IMG/VR virus record: IMGVR_UViG_3300028734_000012
Coordinates: 1 to 64,000 of that record
Strand: one strand, 5' to 3'
DNA: 64,000 bases
Origin: a virus
In this document: positions 45,956 through 54,272 of the stretch, piece by piece
Layout of the letters: the number at the start of each line of letters is the position of its first letter
Numbering within the stretch: the first letter of the stretch is position 1
Translations under genes and position numbers: made by a program
The notes under the pieces: model-generated
Database searches by the model: none
The model's input: only the letters and a program-made list of their open reading frames with translations
Told to the model about the DNA's origin: nothing

Positions 45956-46345
45956 ATGAGTACTATTATTTATTTTATTATTATCGCATTGTTGTCCATA
46001 GGTTTTATAACATTTGTCATCATAAGCTATTTAAGAGCAGATTATGATATTCATAAAAGCATGGTAGTTTGGTTATGTAATCTTCGGAATTATGGAACTA
46101 TTCATGCAGATTTTGACGAATTTAAACGTAAGTTTGATAGTACGGATTGGTATCAATATGAAGATGGTATGTTTCCAGAGAGTTTATTCGTACATGGAGA
46201 TGGTTACTTTAGCAAAAGTGAAATTCACGCTTTTGTTATCCTATTTGACAATGTAGGTATGATAATGAAGAGCAACAAGGATTTTAAAAAGGCTATGAAA
46301 TACACAAAACAATATATAATTAATTTAAGGAAAGGTAACAAATAA
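45956..46345 (+). CDS. One-TM membrane protein, tandem family member 1, 129 aa
   Basis: N-terminal TM (about residues 4-26), then DFDEFKRKFDSTDWYQYEDG and FDNVGMIMKS...KAMKYTKQYI. The most divergent of four tandem paralogues (46599, 46971, 47346), recognisable by FxxKFD-x-T-x-W and a C-terminal basic helix. AGGAG site. Confidence 0.75.
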   Translation: MSTIIYFIIIALLSIGFITFVIISYLRADYDIHKSMVVWLCNLRNYGTIHADFDEFKRKFDSTDWYQYEDGMFPESLFVHGDGYFSKSEIHAFVILFDNVGMIMKSNKDFKKAMKYTKQYIINLRKGNK

Positions 46346-46346
46346 A

Positions 46347-46586
46347 ATGAATTTATTTAAAACGTACACAGGATTCGATACAGAGGTTCTAAAAACTGGA
46401 ACAATCGTAAAAATGTTTTATGCGGGAGTAGGTACACAAACCCTTTGGTTGGTGCATGAAGTAAGACCAGATTCTATCAAGCTTATTGATTACACGGGCA
46501 ACATCAAAGAGTTACTTCCTGCTCAATTCCTAAGTATTGAGGGCAGAAAACCATCTTACTCATTCGAAATTTTAGATATAAAATAA
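46347..46586 (+). CDS. Hypothetical protein, 79 aa
   Basis: 1 bp after the previous gene. SH3-like strands (VLKTGTIVKMFYAGVGTQTL). Inserted between members 1 and 2 of the tandem membrane family. No family recognised. Confidence 0.7.
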   Translation: MNLFKTYTGFDTEVLKTGTIVKMFYAGVGTQTLWLVHEVRPDSIKLIDYTGNIKELLPAQFLSIEGRKPSYSFEILDIK

Positions 46587-46598
46587 GGAGAAAACACA

Positions 46599-46958
46599 AT
46601 GGGTTTAATTATATTTCTTATAATGGTTTTTGTAGTTACCATGATTATAACGTTACTTATTTGGCATTCGCATATTGACATAACTAAGTATGAAAATAAA
46701 AAATGCGGATGGGCATCATTCAAATCTTTTAAAAAGAATTTTGATGCCGCTAAATGGGAAGATGTAGAGGATGAAGACGATTGTTTATGTGAATATAACG
46801 GCAAACTTTTAGTCAGTTGTATTGCTGACCTTAGTTTTAAGTTTAATAATATTGGAATGCTTATGAGAACCCCAATATCATTTATTAGGGCTAAATTATA
46901 TGCTAACAAATATATAAAACTTCAACTTAAAAAAAATATATTATATAAATGGGATTAA
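46599..46958 (+). CDS. One-TM membrane protein, tandem family member 2, 119 aa
   Basis: TM about residues 3-24, then CGWASFKSFKKNFDAAKWED, FKFNNIGMLMRTPISFIRAK and the ending LYKWD. AGGAG site identical in context to the next member (GGAGAAAACACAATG). Confidence 0.75.
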   Translation: MGLIIFLIMVFVVTMIITLLIWHSHIDITKYENKKCGWASFKSFKKNFDAAKWEDVEDEDDCLCEYNGKLLVSCIADLSFKFNNIGMLMRTPISFIRAKLYANKYIKLQLKKNILYKWD

Positions 46959-46970
46959 GGAGAAAACACA

Positions 46971-47336
46971 ATGGGTTTAATTATATTTATGCTAATACTT
47001 TTTACGATTTTCATAACGATATATGAATATATCGAATGGATTTGTCATGCTCAAACGGTAAAAGAAATCCACAAACCTTATGGGTATGCATCATTTAATA
47101 CCTTTAAAAAGCATTTCGATGCTACCGAATGGGATGCTGATAGAAATAATATGAAATATTGTCTTTACAAATATTACCATGGTGATTGTATTAGTAAAAC
47201 TGATACTTATTCTATTAGGTTTAATGATGTAGGAATGATTTTAAAATCACCATTATCACTTTTCAGAGCCAGAAGATATATAAGAAAATATCAAAAATCT
47301 CGAATTAAAAAAGAAGAATTATATAAATGGGATTAA
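46971..47336 (+). CDS. One-TM membrane protein, tandem family member 3, 121 aa
   Basis: TM about 3-22; YGYASFNTFKKHFDATEWDA; FNDVGMILKSPLSLFRARRY; ends LYKWD like member 2. Its leader, GGAGAAAACACAATGGGTTT, repeats the start of member 2 exactly, pointing to recent duplication. Confidence 0.75.
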   Translation: MGLIIFMLILFTIFITIYEYIEWICHAQTVKEIHKPYGYASFNTFKKHFDATEWDADRNNMKYCLYKYYHGDCISKTDTYSIRFNDVGMILKSPLSLFRARRYIRKYQKSRIKKEELYKWD

Positions 47337-47345
47337 GGAGAAAAA

Positions 47346-47714
47346 ATGGTAGGAATAGAAATAATTATAACTTTAATCATTATGTCTATATTTGTATTTA
47401 TAGGAACGCAATGTCTTGAATGGAGTTCTCATATTGATATAGTAAAATCCTATACCGAAAAATACGGATGGTCATCGTTCAAAACGTTTAAGAAAAATTT
47501 CGATGCTACTGAATGGACTGATATGGATAATGATAAATACTACGTCAGTAGATATCTTAATAAGAATTTAATTAGCAAAACTTCTCAATATATTTTTAAG
47601 TTTAATAATATCGGAATGATTATGAAAACACCACTTGCATTTTTTAGAGCAAGAAGATATATAATAAAATATAAAAAAGCTATGAACAAAAAAGAATTAT
47701 ATAAATGGGAATAA
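47346..47714 (+). CDS. One-TM membrane protein, tandem family member 4, 122 aa
   Basis: TM about 3-23; YGWSSFKTFKKNFDATEWTD; FKFNNIGMIMKTPLAFFRAR; ends LYKWE. AAGGAG site. Cytoplasmic or external side of the ~95-residue domain cannot be decided; basic residues just after the TM favour domain-in. Confidence 0.75.
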   Translation: MVGIEIIITLIIMSIFVFIGTQCLEWSSHIDIVKSYTEKYGWSSFKTFKKNFDATEWTDMDNDKYYVSRYLNKNLISKTSQYIFKFNNIGMIMKTPLAFFRARRYIIKYKKAMNKKELYKWE

Positions 47715-47727
47715 TGAGGTAACACAA

Positions 47728-47934
47728 ATGATAGATTTAACAAAAGAGAATACTCACACGCTATTAAAATGGATGCTATACACAAGACAATTTAGCGGTA
47801 AGTTTAACCCACATAATGGTGATGTATATGTCACATATGATGAGTTAAAAGCTGAACTAGCTAAACGTGAACACGTCCCTAGCCACGCTGAATCAAAAAG
47901 AAAAAGAATTGAAAAAATTAAAAGGGGTATCTAA
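47728..47934 (+). CDS. Small conserved phage protein, 68 aa
   Basis: GAGG site. Ends VTYDELKAELAKREHVPSHA then Lys/Arg-rich, a pattern recalled from short phage proteins ('yeELKaELakReHip.k.EsK'). Function unknown. Confidence 0.75.
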   Translation: MIDLTKENTHTLLKWMLYTRQFSGKFNPHNGDVYVTYDELKAELAKREHVPSHAESKRKRIEKIKRGI

Positions 47935-47935
47935 G

Positions 47936-48178
47936 ATGTTTAAAAAAATATGGACTGCCATCAAGAAGTTTTTCGCAGAGCCGCAAACAACATGGAGTGT
48001 TACATTGACTGATAGGTTAGACCTTCACCCTTGTGTACAATGCCAATATGGGGTACAAGGTGAGCCTTGCAATCGTTGTACACACCCACAAAGCGGCTTA
48101 TTACTAGTTCCTCATGATTATTGGGTCTATGATAGACCAAGTTTTTGCCCACTCATCAAAAATGAGGTAAAAGATTGA
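47936..48178 (+). CDS. Zinc-binding small protein, 80 aa
   Basis: Start at 47936 with AAGGGG upstream. Basic helix MFKKIWTAIKKFFAEPQ, then CVQCQYGVQGEPCNRCTHP, a four-Cys zinc knuckle. Ends the operon; no clear terminator follows. No family recognised. Confidence 0.7.
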   Translation: MFKKIWTAIKKFFAEPQTTWSVTLTDRLDLHPCVQCQYGVQGEPCNRCTHPQSGLLLVPHDYWVYDRPSFCPLIKNEVKD

Positions 48179-48280
48179 AGTATGGAATATAAAATAAATT
48201 TCTAACGCATATCTTTATATTATACCCACAATTCAATTTGGAGATTATTATTTAAATTAGAAATTAATTTTTCAATTTAC

Positions 48281-48309
48281 TTGACAATCTCCTTTTTTTA
48301 TTGTATAAT
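48281..48309 (+). promoter_or_regulatory. Sigma-70 promoter
   Basis: TTTACTTGACAATC: TTGACA (48281-48286), 17 bp, TATAAT (48304-48309). Confidence 0.9.
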
Positions 48310-48360
48310 AGAAACACCAGAAAAAGACGGAAGTAAAGATGTTTAACAAGGAGTAATATA

Positions 48361-48582
48361 ATGATTTTAAAACCAGTATACAATATTATTGACGAGTATT
48401 CAGTTGAAGTATTTCTTAGGGCACATATTTGGGATAATAAAAAAGAGCCTTATTTTTGGTGTCTACAAGGTCACAGAAGGTCTACCGATGGTTGGACTAA
48501 TGAAGGTAGCGGATGGGCTGTATCGCCAGAACAAGCATTCAAAGATGCTACGGCATACCATGAAAGGATAATTAAGCTATGA
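48361..48582 (+). CDS. Hypothetical protein, 73 aa
   Basis: AAGGAG site. Trp-rich; single small domain with a short C-terminal helix (SPEQAFKDATAYHERIIKL). Overlaps the next gene by 4 bp. Confidence 0.7.
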   Translation: MILKPVYNIIDEYSVEVFLRAHIWDNKKEPYFWCLQGHRRSTDGWTNEGSGWAVSPEQAFKDATAYHERIIKL

Positions 48583-48998
48583 CAACAGAAGTAATGACAG
48601 TAGAAACACCGATTATGCAACAAATACAAGTCGGTACTAAATCATCCAAACAATTAAGATACGTTGCAGAGGATGGTAAAGATTTTAAATATGCATCAGA
48701 TTGTGAAAAATATGAGCATAAGTTAGCAATTGATAAAATCCTTGCCGACGTTAAACATGTAAGAGCATATTGTGATGATTTTAACGATTGGTATCTATTC
48801 AAGGATGAGGATACTCTAAGAAGATATATTCTACTAATCAGCAAAGAAAATATTGGATTTTTAGAGGATATTTTCTTCCCACAATGGATTGGCATTAGAC
48901 TAAATGAAAGCCAAAATTCAAGAGATTGGTATAGCTTTACAACGTTAGATATGGCTAAATCGGAGTTTAAATTATTTGAAGACACATTAAATAGTTAA
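48579..48998 (+). CDS. Hypothetical protein, 139 aa
   Basis: ATGA overlap with upstream gene. YVAEDGKDFKYASDCEKYEH resembles a short phage motif ('DGkeF.s..eCl.YE') found at the start of small phage proteins of unknown role; the rest is acidic helical. Confidence 0.75.
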   Translation: MTTEVMTVETPIMQQIQVGTKSSKQLRYVAEDGKDFKYASDCEKYEHKLAIDKILADVKHVRAYCDDFNDWYLFKDEDTLRRYILLISKENIGFLEDIFFPQWIGIRLNESQNSRDWYSFTTLDMAKSEFKLFEDTLNS

Positions 48999-49008
48999 GG
49001 AGAATATT

Positions 49009-49449
49009 ATGGATAATTGTAGTTTGGTCAATGCAGACCTTAGATATCTAGGCAACCTACCCTCATTCATTTCAGAAGATAAGAAAGTCTACGCAACAAA
49101 ATTCGGAACAGGCATTGTAAAAAACGGCACGATATTTAACGGCGAATGCAGAATTGAAAACATTACTTTTTATCTGTATAGTGACGGTTTCCTTGCTACT
49201 TATAGACACCCCGTTTCAAGAGTTGAAACGAATATGGTACTAGGCGAAGAGGTTAAACTATACAAAAAGAGTACAACGTATAAATTAACCGTCAGCCAAA
49301 TTTTAACAACCATGTACAGAAACAGATGTAACAGCTATTATGTCAATATGTTTAAAAATGCGGTGTGCAATACCTTAAAATCGTATTTTATTCTTACATC
49401 ATTTCAAGAGAAATTAATCACGATGATTAAGGTTTCAACTTTTAATTAA
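49009..49449 (+). CDS. Hypothetical protein, 146 aa
   Basis: AAGGAG site. Soluble alpha/beta; YATKFGTGIVKNGTIFNGEC region suggests strands. No family recognised. Last gene of its operon. Confidence 0.7.
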   Translation: MDNCSLVNADLRYLGNLPSFISEDKKVYATKFGTGIVKNGTIFNGECRIENITFYLYSDGFLATYRHPVSRVETNMVLGEEVKLYKKSTTYKLTVSQILTTMYRNRCNSYYVNMFKNAVCNTLKSYFILTSFQEKLITMIKVSTFN

Positions 49450-49521
49450 TTAATTGTATATTTAATTGGAAATTGGGCATAATATTATTAATATTATATT
49501 TTAAATAAATTATCAATTTAC

Positions 49522-49550
49522 TTGACAAATTCTATTTAGTATAGTATAAT
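49522..49550 (+). promoter_or_regulatory. Sigma-70 promoter
   Basis: TTTACTTGACAAAT: TTGACA (49522-49527), 17 bp, TATAAT (49545-49550). Drives the long operon to about 54167. Confidence 0.9.
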
Positions 49551-49575
49551 AAATTATAGAAAGAGATTCAAAAAA

Positions 49576-49659
49576 ATGACAATTGATATCATCGAAACCG
49601 AAGACAAGCCATTAACGGAAGAAGAGATATTGGAAATTCTCGAACTACTATGCAAGTAA
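49576..49659 (+). CDS. Acidic micropeptide, 27 aa
   Basis: MTIDIIETEDKPLTEEEILE...: one acidic helix ending ELLCK. Weak AGAG site. First frame after the promoter. Plausible but unproven. Confidence 0.45.
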   Translation: MTIDIIETEDKPLTEEEILEILELLCK

Positions 49660-49669
49660 TATTTAAGGA

Positions 49670-50005
49670 ATGATTTATTTGGGGTTTTTTATATTTTTAG
49701 GATTAGCTATTGTTTGCGTGTTAATCTATACTGTGTACACTAAATACTCAACGTACACAGTAACACGCAACATACATAATAAAGTAAAAGAAATACTGGA
49801 AACGAATAGAAAAGAAGAGGAAAATATGAAAGATGTTTTAGTAAAATTAAAGAGCGAACTGGATTCTTATCAGAAAGTTAACGATACATTCTGTACTCCA
49901 TGTGATAAAAAAGATTGTAAAGAGTGTTTGCATAATCAAGAAAAAGATGATATTGACGATAGATATATGGAAATTATCAAATTGATTAGGGGGAATAAAC
50001 AGTGA
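49670..50005 (+). CDS. Membrane-anchored coiled-coil protein, 111 aa
   Basis: TM about residues 4-24, then a Lys/Glu-rich helix and a four-Cys cluster (FCTPCDKKDCKECLHN) likely to bind zinc. An AAGGA site adjoins the ATG. Overlaps the next gene by 4 bp. Confidence 0.7.
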   Translation: MIYLGFFIFLGLAIVCVLIYTVYTKYSTYTVTRNIHNKVKEILETNRKEEENMKDVLVKLKSELDSYQKVNDTFCTPCDKKDCKECLHNQEKDDIDDRYMEIIKLIRGNKQ

Positions 50006-50457
50006 TTTTTATTTTAATTACTTTTATCCTGTTTTTAGCTTATGCATTTGAAACTCATAAAAAGGAAACGAAAAAAACGGCTACTGAACACGTTACTACT
50101 TTTTTTGCAATGTTATGTGACGGCATACTTGGATTCTTCGTTGGCATTTTAATCTATCTACTCTTAGGGAATACCATAGGTTCTTTACTTCCATATAATA
50201 CAAAGTTATTAGAAACATATAAAATTGTTAATATTGATGAAACTCATATGGAGTACGTAGTAAAGACAAACGATGGATTTGATATTTTTAATACAAAAGA
50301 TAAGAACGTACATATCAATTATATAACCACTGGGGTAGCCCACATTGACAGCTATTACGCTACATATGATAATGACTTTGATATAAGATATTTAATCGCA
50401 TACCCATCTGATTACGGCAAAAGAAACTGTTACGAATTATACATACCGAAACATTAA
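50002..50457 (+). CDS. Two-TM membrane protein, 151 aa
   Basis: Probably GTG or overlapping-start translation coupled to the gene before. TM about 2-16 and 35-60, then an ~85-residue strand-rich domain (VVKTNDGFDIFNTKDKNVHI). Paralogue of the next gene: same topology and matching domain. Confidence 0.7.
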   Translation: MIFILITFILFLAYAFETHKKETKKTATEHVTTFFAMLCDGILGFFVGILIYLLLGNTIGSLLPYNTKLLETYKIVNIDETHMEYVVKTNDGFDIFNTKDKNVHINYITTGVAHIDSYYATYDNDFDIRYLIAYPSDYGKRNCYELYIPKH

Positions 50458-50471
50458 AGGAGAAAAGAAAA

Positions 50472-50903
50472 ATGATTTATTTATTTATAGGAACTATTGG
50501 TGGAATAGTAGTAGCTTTTCTTGCAGATGCTTTTACTCATGAGAAGTTTATAGATTGGGTTAAGACTATCTTCAACGCACTTTTTTGCGCTATTGTCGGT
50601 TTTGCAATGGGTGCAATGGCTACTATTGCATTTAGTATAGGTGCTGGGCTTGCTATTCCCGCAGAAGTCCATGCGGTAAGCACAACCAATATCGTTGCAT
50701 ATGATACACACTCATACCAAACCACAGAGGGTAACTACATACTGCTCCATGATATAACTGATAAAACGGTTCATATTGAGAAAACAGATGGTCAACAGCA
50801 TGTTACACACTATGAATCATACTACAAAGATACATGGAAATATATCTTTTTTATACCCAACATCAATATTGATTACTACACTTTATATGTGAATAAAACA
50901 TGA
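50472..50903 (+). CDS. Two-TM membrane protein, 143 aa
   Basis: AAGGAG site. TM about 2-18 and 35-60 (Gly/Ala-rich), then a domain matching the previous protein (TTEGNYILLHDITDKTVHIE ... YYTLYVNKT). Tandem duplication. Confidence 0.75.
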   Translation: MIYLFIGTIGGIVVAFLADAFTHEKFIDWVKTIFNALFCAIVGFAMGAMATIAFSIGAGLAIPAEVHAVSTTNIVAYDTHSYQTTEGNYILLHDITDKTVHIEKTDGQQHVTHYESYYKDTWKYIFFIPNINIDYYTLYVNKT

Positions 50904-50931
50904 CTTTTATGTTGAAAGGAAACTAAACGGA

Positions 50932-51198
50932 ATGGATAAAAATATAGCAATTTACTTTGAATATGATGACGGATGGATGATTGTTTTATACTGTAATGGT
51001 AAAAATGTAAAATATTGGAACTGCGACGAACACTATTGGGATGATGCCTGTGAATATATTAACTTACTTAATAAGTATGAAAAAGTGTTAAAGCTACATC
51101 TAAAACTTAAAGCCCACGAAGATATAGATAAATATGATATCTTTGATTTAACTGAATCAGATATTGAAGAATTAAAATCTATTAGTCGAGAAAGATGA
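50932..51198 (+). CDS. Hypothetical protein, 88 aa
   Basis: Start has a GAAAGGAA site. Acidic; W-N-C-D-E-H-Y-W-D-D in the middle, helical C-terminus. No family recognised. Confidence 0.7.
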   Translation: MDKNIAIYFEYDDGWMIVLYCNGKNVKYWNCDEHYWDDACEYINLLNKYEKVLKLHLKLKAHEDIDKYDIFDLTESDIEELKSISRER

Positions 51199-51204
51199 TA
51201 AAAA

Positions 51205-51399
51205 ATGAAATGCTATAAATATGAAGGAAATTCTACAGTTTGGGAAGGATATTCTTATATTATCTTTGCGGATAATTTAGACGAAGCTAAACAAATGTTT
51301 AAAGATTCTTGTGGAGAGAAATTTATAGAAGCAGACGAAAATTGGATAGAAATCCAAATGACTAAGCATATTGAATTATTCAGCGAATGGTGTGATTAA
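51205..51399 (+). CDS. Hypothetical protein, 64 aa
   Basis: Small domain: YSYIIFADNLDEAKQMFKDS resembles a common 'v.A.s.eeA...~' single-domain phage protein. 6 bp after the previous gene. Function unknown. Confidence 0.7.
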   Translation: MKCYKYEGNSTVWEGYSYIIFADNLDEAKQMFKDSCGEKFIEADENWIEIQMTKHIELFSEWCD

Positions 51400-51420
51400 A
51401 AAAAATAGGGAGTAAATTCG

Positions 51421-52452
51421 ATGATAAATGTATATAACGCAGAAGACATATTGGCTGTAAAAAAAGTTGGAGATTTATTTGCCAACGATGTAAACTCACT
51501 AAAAAAGGATTACAGACTGCTTGTAAAAATATGGCATCCAGATGTAAATTCAGATAAACAAGCAGGAAGTGTCATGAATTATATCAACACGTTATATGAA
51601 CATGCCAACTTACTAATCAAAAATAACCAATGGGAAGTAAGTAATCAAGCCCAGTACATTTCTAATAAAGATGAAGTTATTTCAATTAACTTTCAACTTG
51701 AAAAGAATTTTGAATTAGGCAAGTATTACGTTTGTTCTAATAAAGTAGTATATGTTATTGATAAGAGCAAAGAAAATCTTGCCAATAATGCCGTGAAAAT
51801 GATGGCATCATTTAGTTTTGCAGACGATGAAATGGAAAGAGAAATTAGAAAACTTCTTCCCAAAGTAATCCATTATTACTTGACGAAAGACGGAAAATAC
51901 GTTATAATTGAAATAGAGAAAACGAATGACTTACTTCCGTTATCAGAGATATTAAAACATTACAATGGTATAATTCCGCACAAACATGTGGCATGGATAA
52001 TGAGTAGGCTAAATAACCTTATTTGTTATCTGCAATGGTCGGGATTAGCACACAATGGTATTTCTTTAGATACTTGTTTCATATCCCCAATGTATCACAG
52101 CGTAGTTGTTTATGGTGGTTGGTGGTATGCTAGACCACTTGGCGAATCTCTAAAAGCAACGTCGAAAGATGTTTACGATATAATTCCTTTCTCTGTTAAG
52201 AACAAAAAGGTTTCAAGCATTCTTACTGACATCGAATCCGTTAAAGCTTTAGGTAGACAGCTATTGGGTGACAGAAGTGGTTATCGCATGGACAACACTA
52301 CCCCTAAATCCTTTACTGATTTTCTAAGCAAAACTAACGCTAAAAACGGATTCGAGAATTACAATAATTGGTCTAAAGTACTACACGAATCATATGGTGT
52401 ACGTAAATTTATACCAATGGAGATAAATGAAAACGAACTGTACACAGGATGA
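51421..52452 (+). CDS. J-domain fused to a protein-kinase-like (probably inactive) domain
   Basis: 343 aa. Residues 1-70: J-domain with HPD (39-41, in KIWHPDVNSD). Residues ~80-310 follow a kinase-like order: a hinge-like HYYLTKDGKYVIIEIE, a helical lobe (AWIMSRLNNLICYLQWSGLA), HNGISLDTCFISP at the catalytic-loop position (HRDxxxxN-like but lacking the usual Asp), YGGWWYA where DFG is expected, and DIESVKALGRQLLG as in helix F. Missing catalytic residues suggest a pseudokinase. Could recruit DnaK to a target (inference). Confidence 0.65.
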   Translation: MINVYNAEDILAVKKVGDLFANDVNSLKKDYRLLVKIWHPDVNSDKQAGSVMNYINTLYEHANLLIKNNQWEVSNQAQYISNKDEVISINFQLEKNFELGKYYVCSNKVVYVIDKSKENLANNAVKMMASFSFADDEMEREIRKLLPKVIHYYLTKDGKYVIIEIEKTNDLLPLSEILKHYNGIIPHKHVAWIMSRLNNLICYLQWSGLAHNGISLDTCFISPMYHSVVVYGGWWYARPLGESLKATSKDVYDIIPFSVKNKKVSSILTDIESVKALGRQLLGDRSGYRMDNTTPKSFTDFLSKTNAKNGFENYNNWSKVLHESYGVRKFIPMEINENELYTG

Positions 52453-52477
52453 CGTAAAATATTAAGGAGCAACAAAA

Positions 52478-52744
52478 ATGCAGACGATATCGAACAGAGA
52501 GTACTACGAAGGAATAAAAGATAAAGCCGTTATTATTTATGATAAAGGACAAAACACAGAAGAATTAAGCAAAACAAAAACCGTTATCCTACGTTGCAGA
52601 GATGGGTATGCCCATTCGGACTATCTTGTTCTAAGTAATATGTGGGAACTGGAAGAGTTTGAATTGGCTTTAATCTGTGATGGCGGCAATCTATGTTTTG
52701 GTTATAGGGCTTCTGGAAATATGATATCAGTCTATAATGATTAA
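52478..52744 (+). CDS. Hypothetical protein, 88 aa
   Basis: AAGGAG site. Soluble strand-rich protein; no recognised motif. Stop lies 1 bp before the AAGGAG of the next gene. Confidence 0.7.
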   Translation: MQTISNREYYEGIKDKAVIIYDKGQNTEELSKTKTVILRCRDGYAHSDYLVLSNMWELEEFELALICDGGNLCFGYRASGNMISVYND

Positions 52745-52754
52745 GGAGAAAAAA

Positions 52755-53060
52755 ATGGCTAAATTAATTAAAACCTTTGAAAAAGGAATTGACAAAACCG
52801 AGTTAACTTTCATGGGCGGCACATTTACTGTTACTATGATTCCAACGGACTATGGCTCTAAAAGTATCGAAAAATCGTTAGATATACAAATTAAGGCATA
52901 TCTTAATAGTTCTTACACAGACATTGATACAGAATCAAAGTTAATGGAAGAAGTTTTCGATGTTCTTGATATAATTGATTCTGACGAAGATGAAGATAGA
53001 TTGGACGACCTAGAAGTCCTTGATAAATTTGAAGCAGAGGTTGGATATCATGCTGATTAG
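52755..53060 (+). CDS. Hypothetical protein, 101 aa
   Basis: ATG at 52755 preceded by AAGGAG. N-terminal strands (KTELTFMGGTFTVTMIPTDY), very acidic C-terminal half (DIIDSDEDEDRLDDLE). No family recognised. Confidence 0.7.
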   Translation: MAKLIKTFEKGIDKTELTFMGGTFTVTMIPTDYGSKSIEKSLDIQIKAYLNSSYTDIDTESKLMEEVFDVLDIIDSDEDEDRLDDLEVLDKFEAEVGYHAD

Positions 53061-53334
53061 GTCACAAGATAAAACGATGCTGATTCCAATGGATAAGTTT
53101 ATTATAGGATTATATAATTATCAAGGTAATTATTCCGTTGGACTATATTCTATAGAATCAGATGAATGTATCTCTACAATTGGGTCATATGATTCTGTAG
53201 AAAGAGCAATTAAGATTATTGATAAAATTCAACTTGCTTATATGAACTGTAACTTTTTTACTGCAAATCCATTGAACGGAGTAAGAACTGCCGTTAGCAT
53301 CCAAAACTCGGTGTTTGAAATGCCAGAAAGGTAG
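53050..53334 (+). CDS. Small conserved phage protein, 94 aa
   Basis: Overlaps the previous stop by 11 bp, GAGG site. MLIRSQDKTMLIPMDKF...YSIESDECISTIGSYDSVERA...FEMPER fits a widespread short family ('mLIrSQdk..L.nl....I.........LG.Y.s.ekAi.vld.iq..y......f.mP'), of unknown function. Confidence 0.8.
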   Translation: MLIRSQDKTMLIPMDKFIIGLYNYQGNYSVGLYSIESDECISTIGSYDSVERAIKIIDKIQLAYMNCNFFTANPLNGVRTAVSIQNSVFEMPER

Positions 53335-53341
53335 TAACAAA

Positions 53342-54007
53342 ATGAAATTTAAAGGCGATATTATTATCACAGACCCATGTTATGTCACGAAAAAAAGATA
53401 TGATTTTTGGAGTGACCCAACGTATCCTAAATGGAAAGATTATATGATAGACGATAAGCTATGTCTAATTAAAAACACAGAAATTTTTATTAATGAATCA
53501 AAAGATGCAGAACAAAAAAAATTCAGAAAAATTTGGGTGAGTGCGTGTAGGGATGCATTAGATTTAGCAGAAGAAAAATGGAAAAAAGACCATAAAGAAT
53601 TAATGAAAGATGATTGGGAAGACTGTGGATTCGGAGAAGATATGTCCGTTTTAGGATTTACCACTTTTATTTCAGAAGATACGTTATATGGTGATTGGTC
53701 ATGCACTACATATGAAACTGATTCTAAAAAAGAATTAGGTAATTTTTGTGCTGATGCAGGAATGGTTTGTGTATTATTACTTGATGAAGTTTTAAAATAC
53801 AATCCAGACTTTAATTATCATATTACAAAACCTTGGACTACTACTTTAATTAAAGATTTCGACGGAGATATTTATACGGAAGTTTCCCCTGTTGAAGATT
53901 ATTCAGATGAAGAATTTGATTCAGAAGACGAAAGTTGTGAATTAGAATTACTTAAAGTAATTGGTGTGGGTAATGTGAATTTTTATACCTCACAGACAGG
54001 ATACTAA
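53342..54007 (+). CDS. Conserved phage protein, 221 aa
   Basis: Start at 53342 with AAAGG upstream. GDIIITDPCYV at the N-terminus, TLYGDWSCTTYE and GNFCADAGMVCVLLLDEVLK are the landmarks of a phage family I recall without known function. Acidic tail region. Overall soluble. Confidence 0.8.
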   Translation: MKFKGDIIITDPCYVTKKRYDFWSDPTYPKWKDYMIDDKLCLIKNTEIFINESKDAEQKKFRKIWVSACRDALDLAEEKWKKDHKELMKDDWEDCGFGEDMSVLGFTTFISEDTLYGDWSCTTYETDSKKELGNFCADAGMVCVLLLDEVLKYNPDFNYHITKPWTTTLIKDFDGDIYTEVSPVEDYSDEEFDSEDESCELELLKVIGVGNVNFYTSQTGY

Positions 54008-54008
54008 T

Positions 54009-54167
54009 ATGGGTAATGACAACGGAGATTCTAAAATAAGTAAGGATAAATGCCCTTATCTTTCAAGCAAAGAGGACTATTGGGGAACTACTAGCTATCC
54101 AATATGTACTTGCGGCTTCAAGCATTGCAAAGAAGACGTTGGGTATTGTCCGATAAAAGATAATTAA
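54009..54167 (+). CDS. Cys-rich small protein, 52 aa
   Basis: CPYLSS, ICTCGFKHC and GYCPIKDN: five Cys, probably a zinc site. ATG 1 bp after the previous stop. Last gene of the operon; no strong terminator seen. Confidence 0.65.
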   Translation: MGNDNGDSKISKDKCPYLSSKEDYWGTTSYPICTCGFKHCKEDVGYCPIKDN

Positions 54168-54199
54168 TTTAATTAATTAAAAATAAAATTCTTAATTAC

Positions 54200-54228
54200 T
54201 TGACAAATAGTATTAATAGTACTATAAT
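54200..54228 (+). promoter_or_regulatory. Sigma-70 promoter
   Basis: TTACTTGACAAATA: TTGACA (54200-54205), 17 bp, TATAAT (54223-54228). Confidence 0.9.
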
Positions 54229-54272
54229 ATATATAGATTAAAAAATAAATAAATTTAAAGGGGTAATGACAA

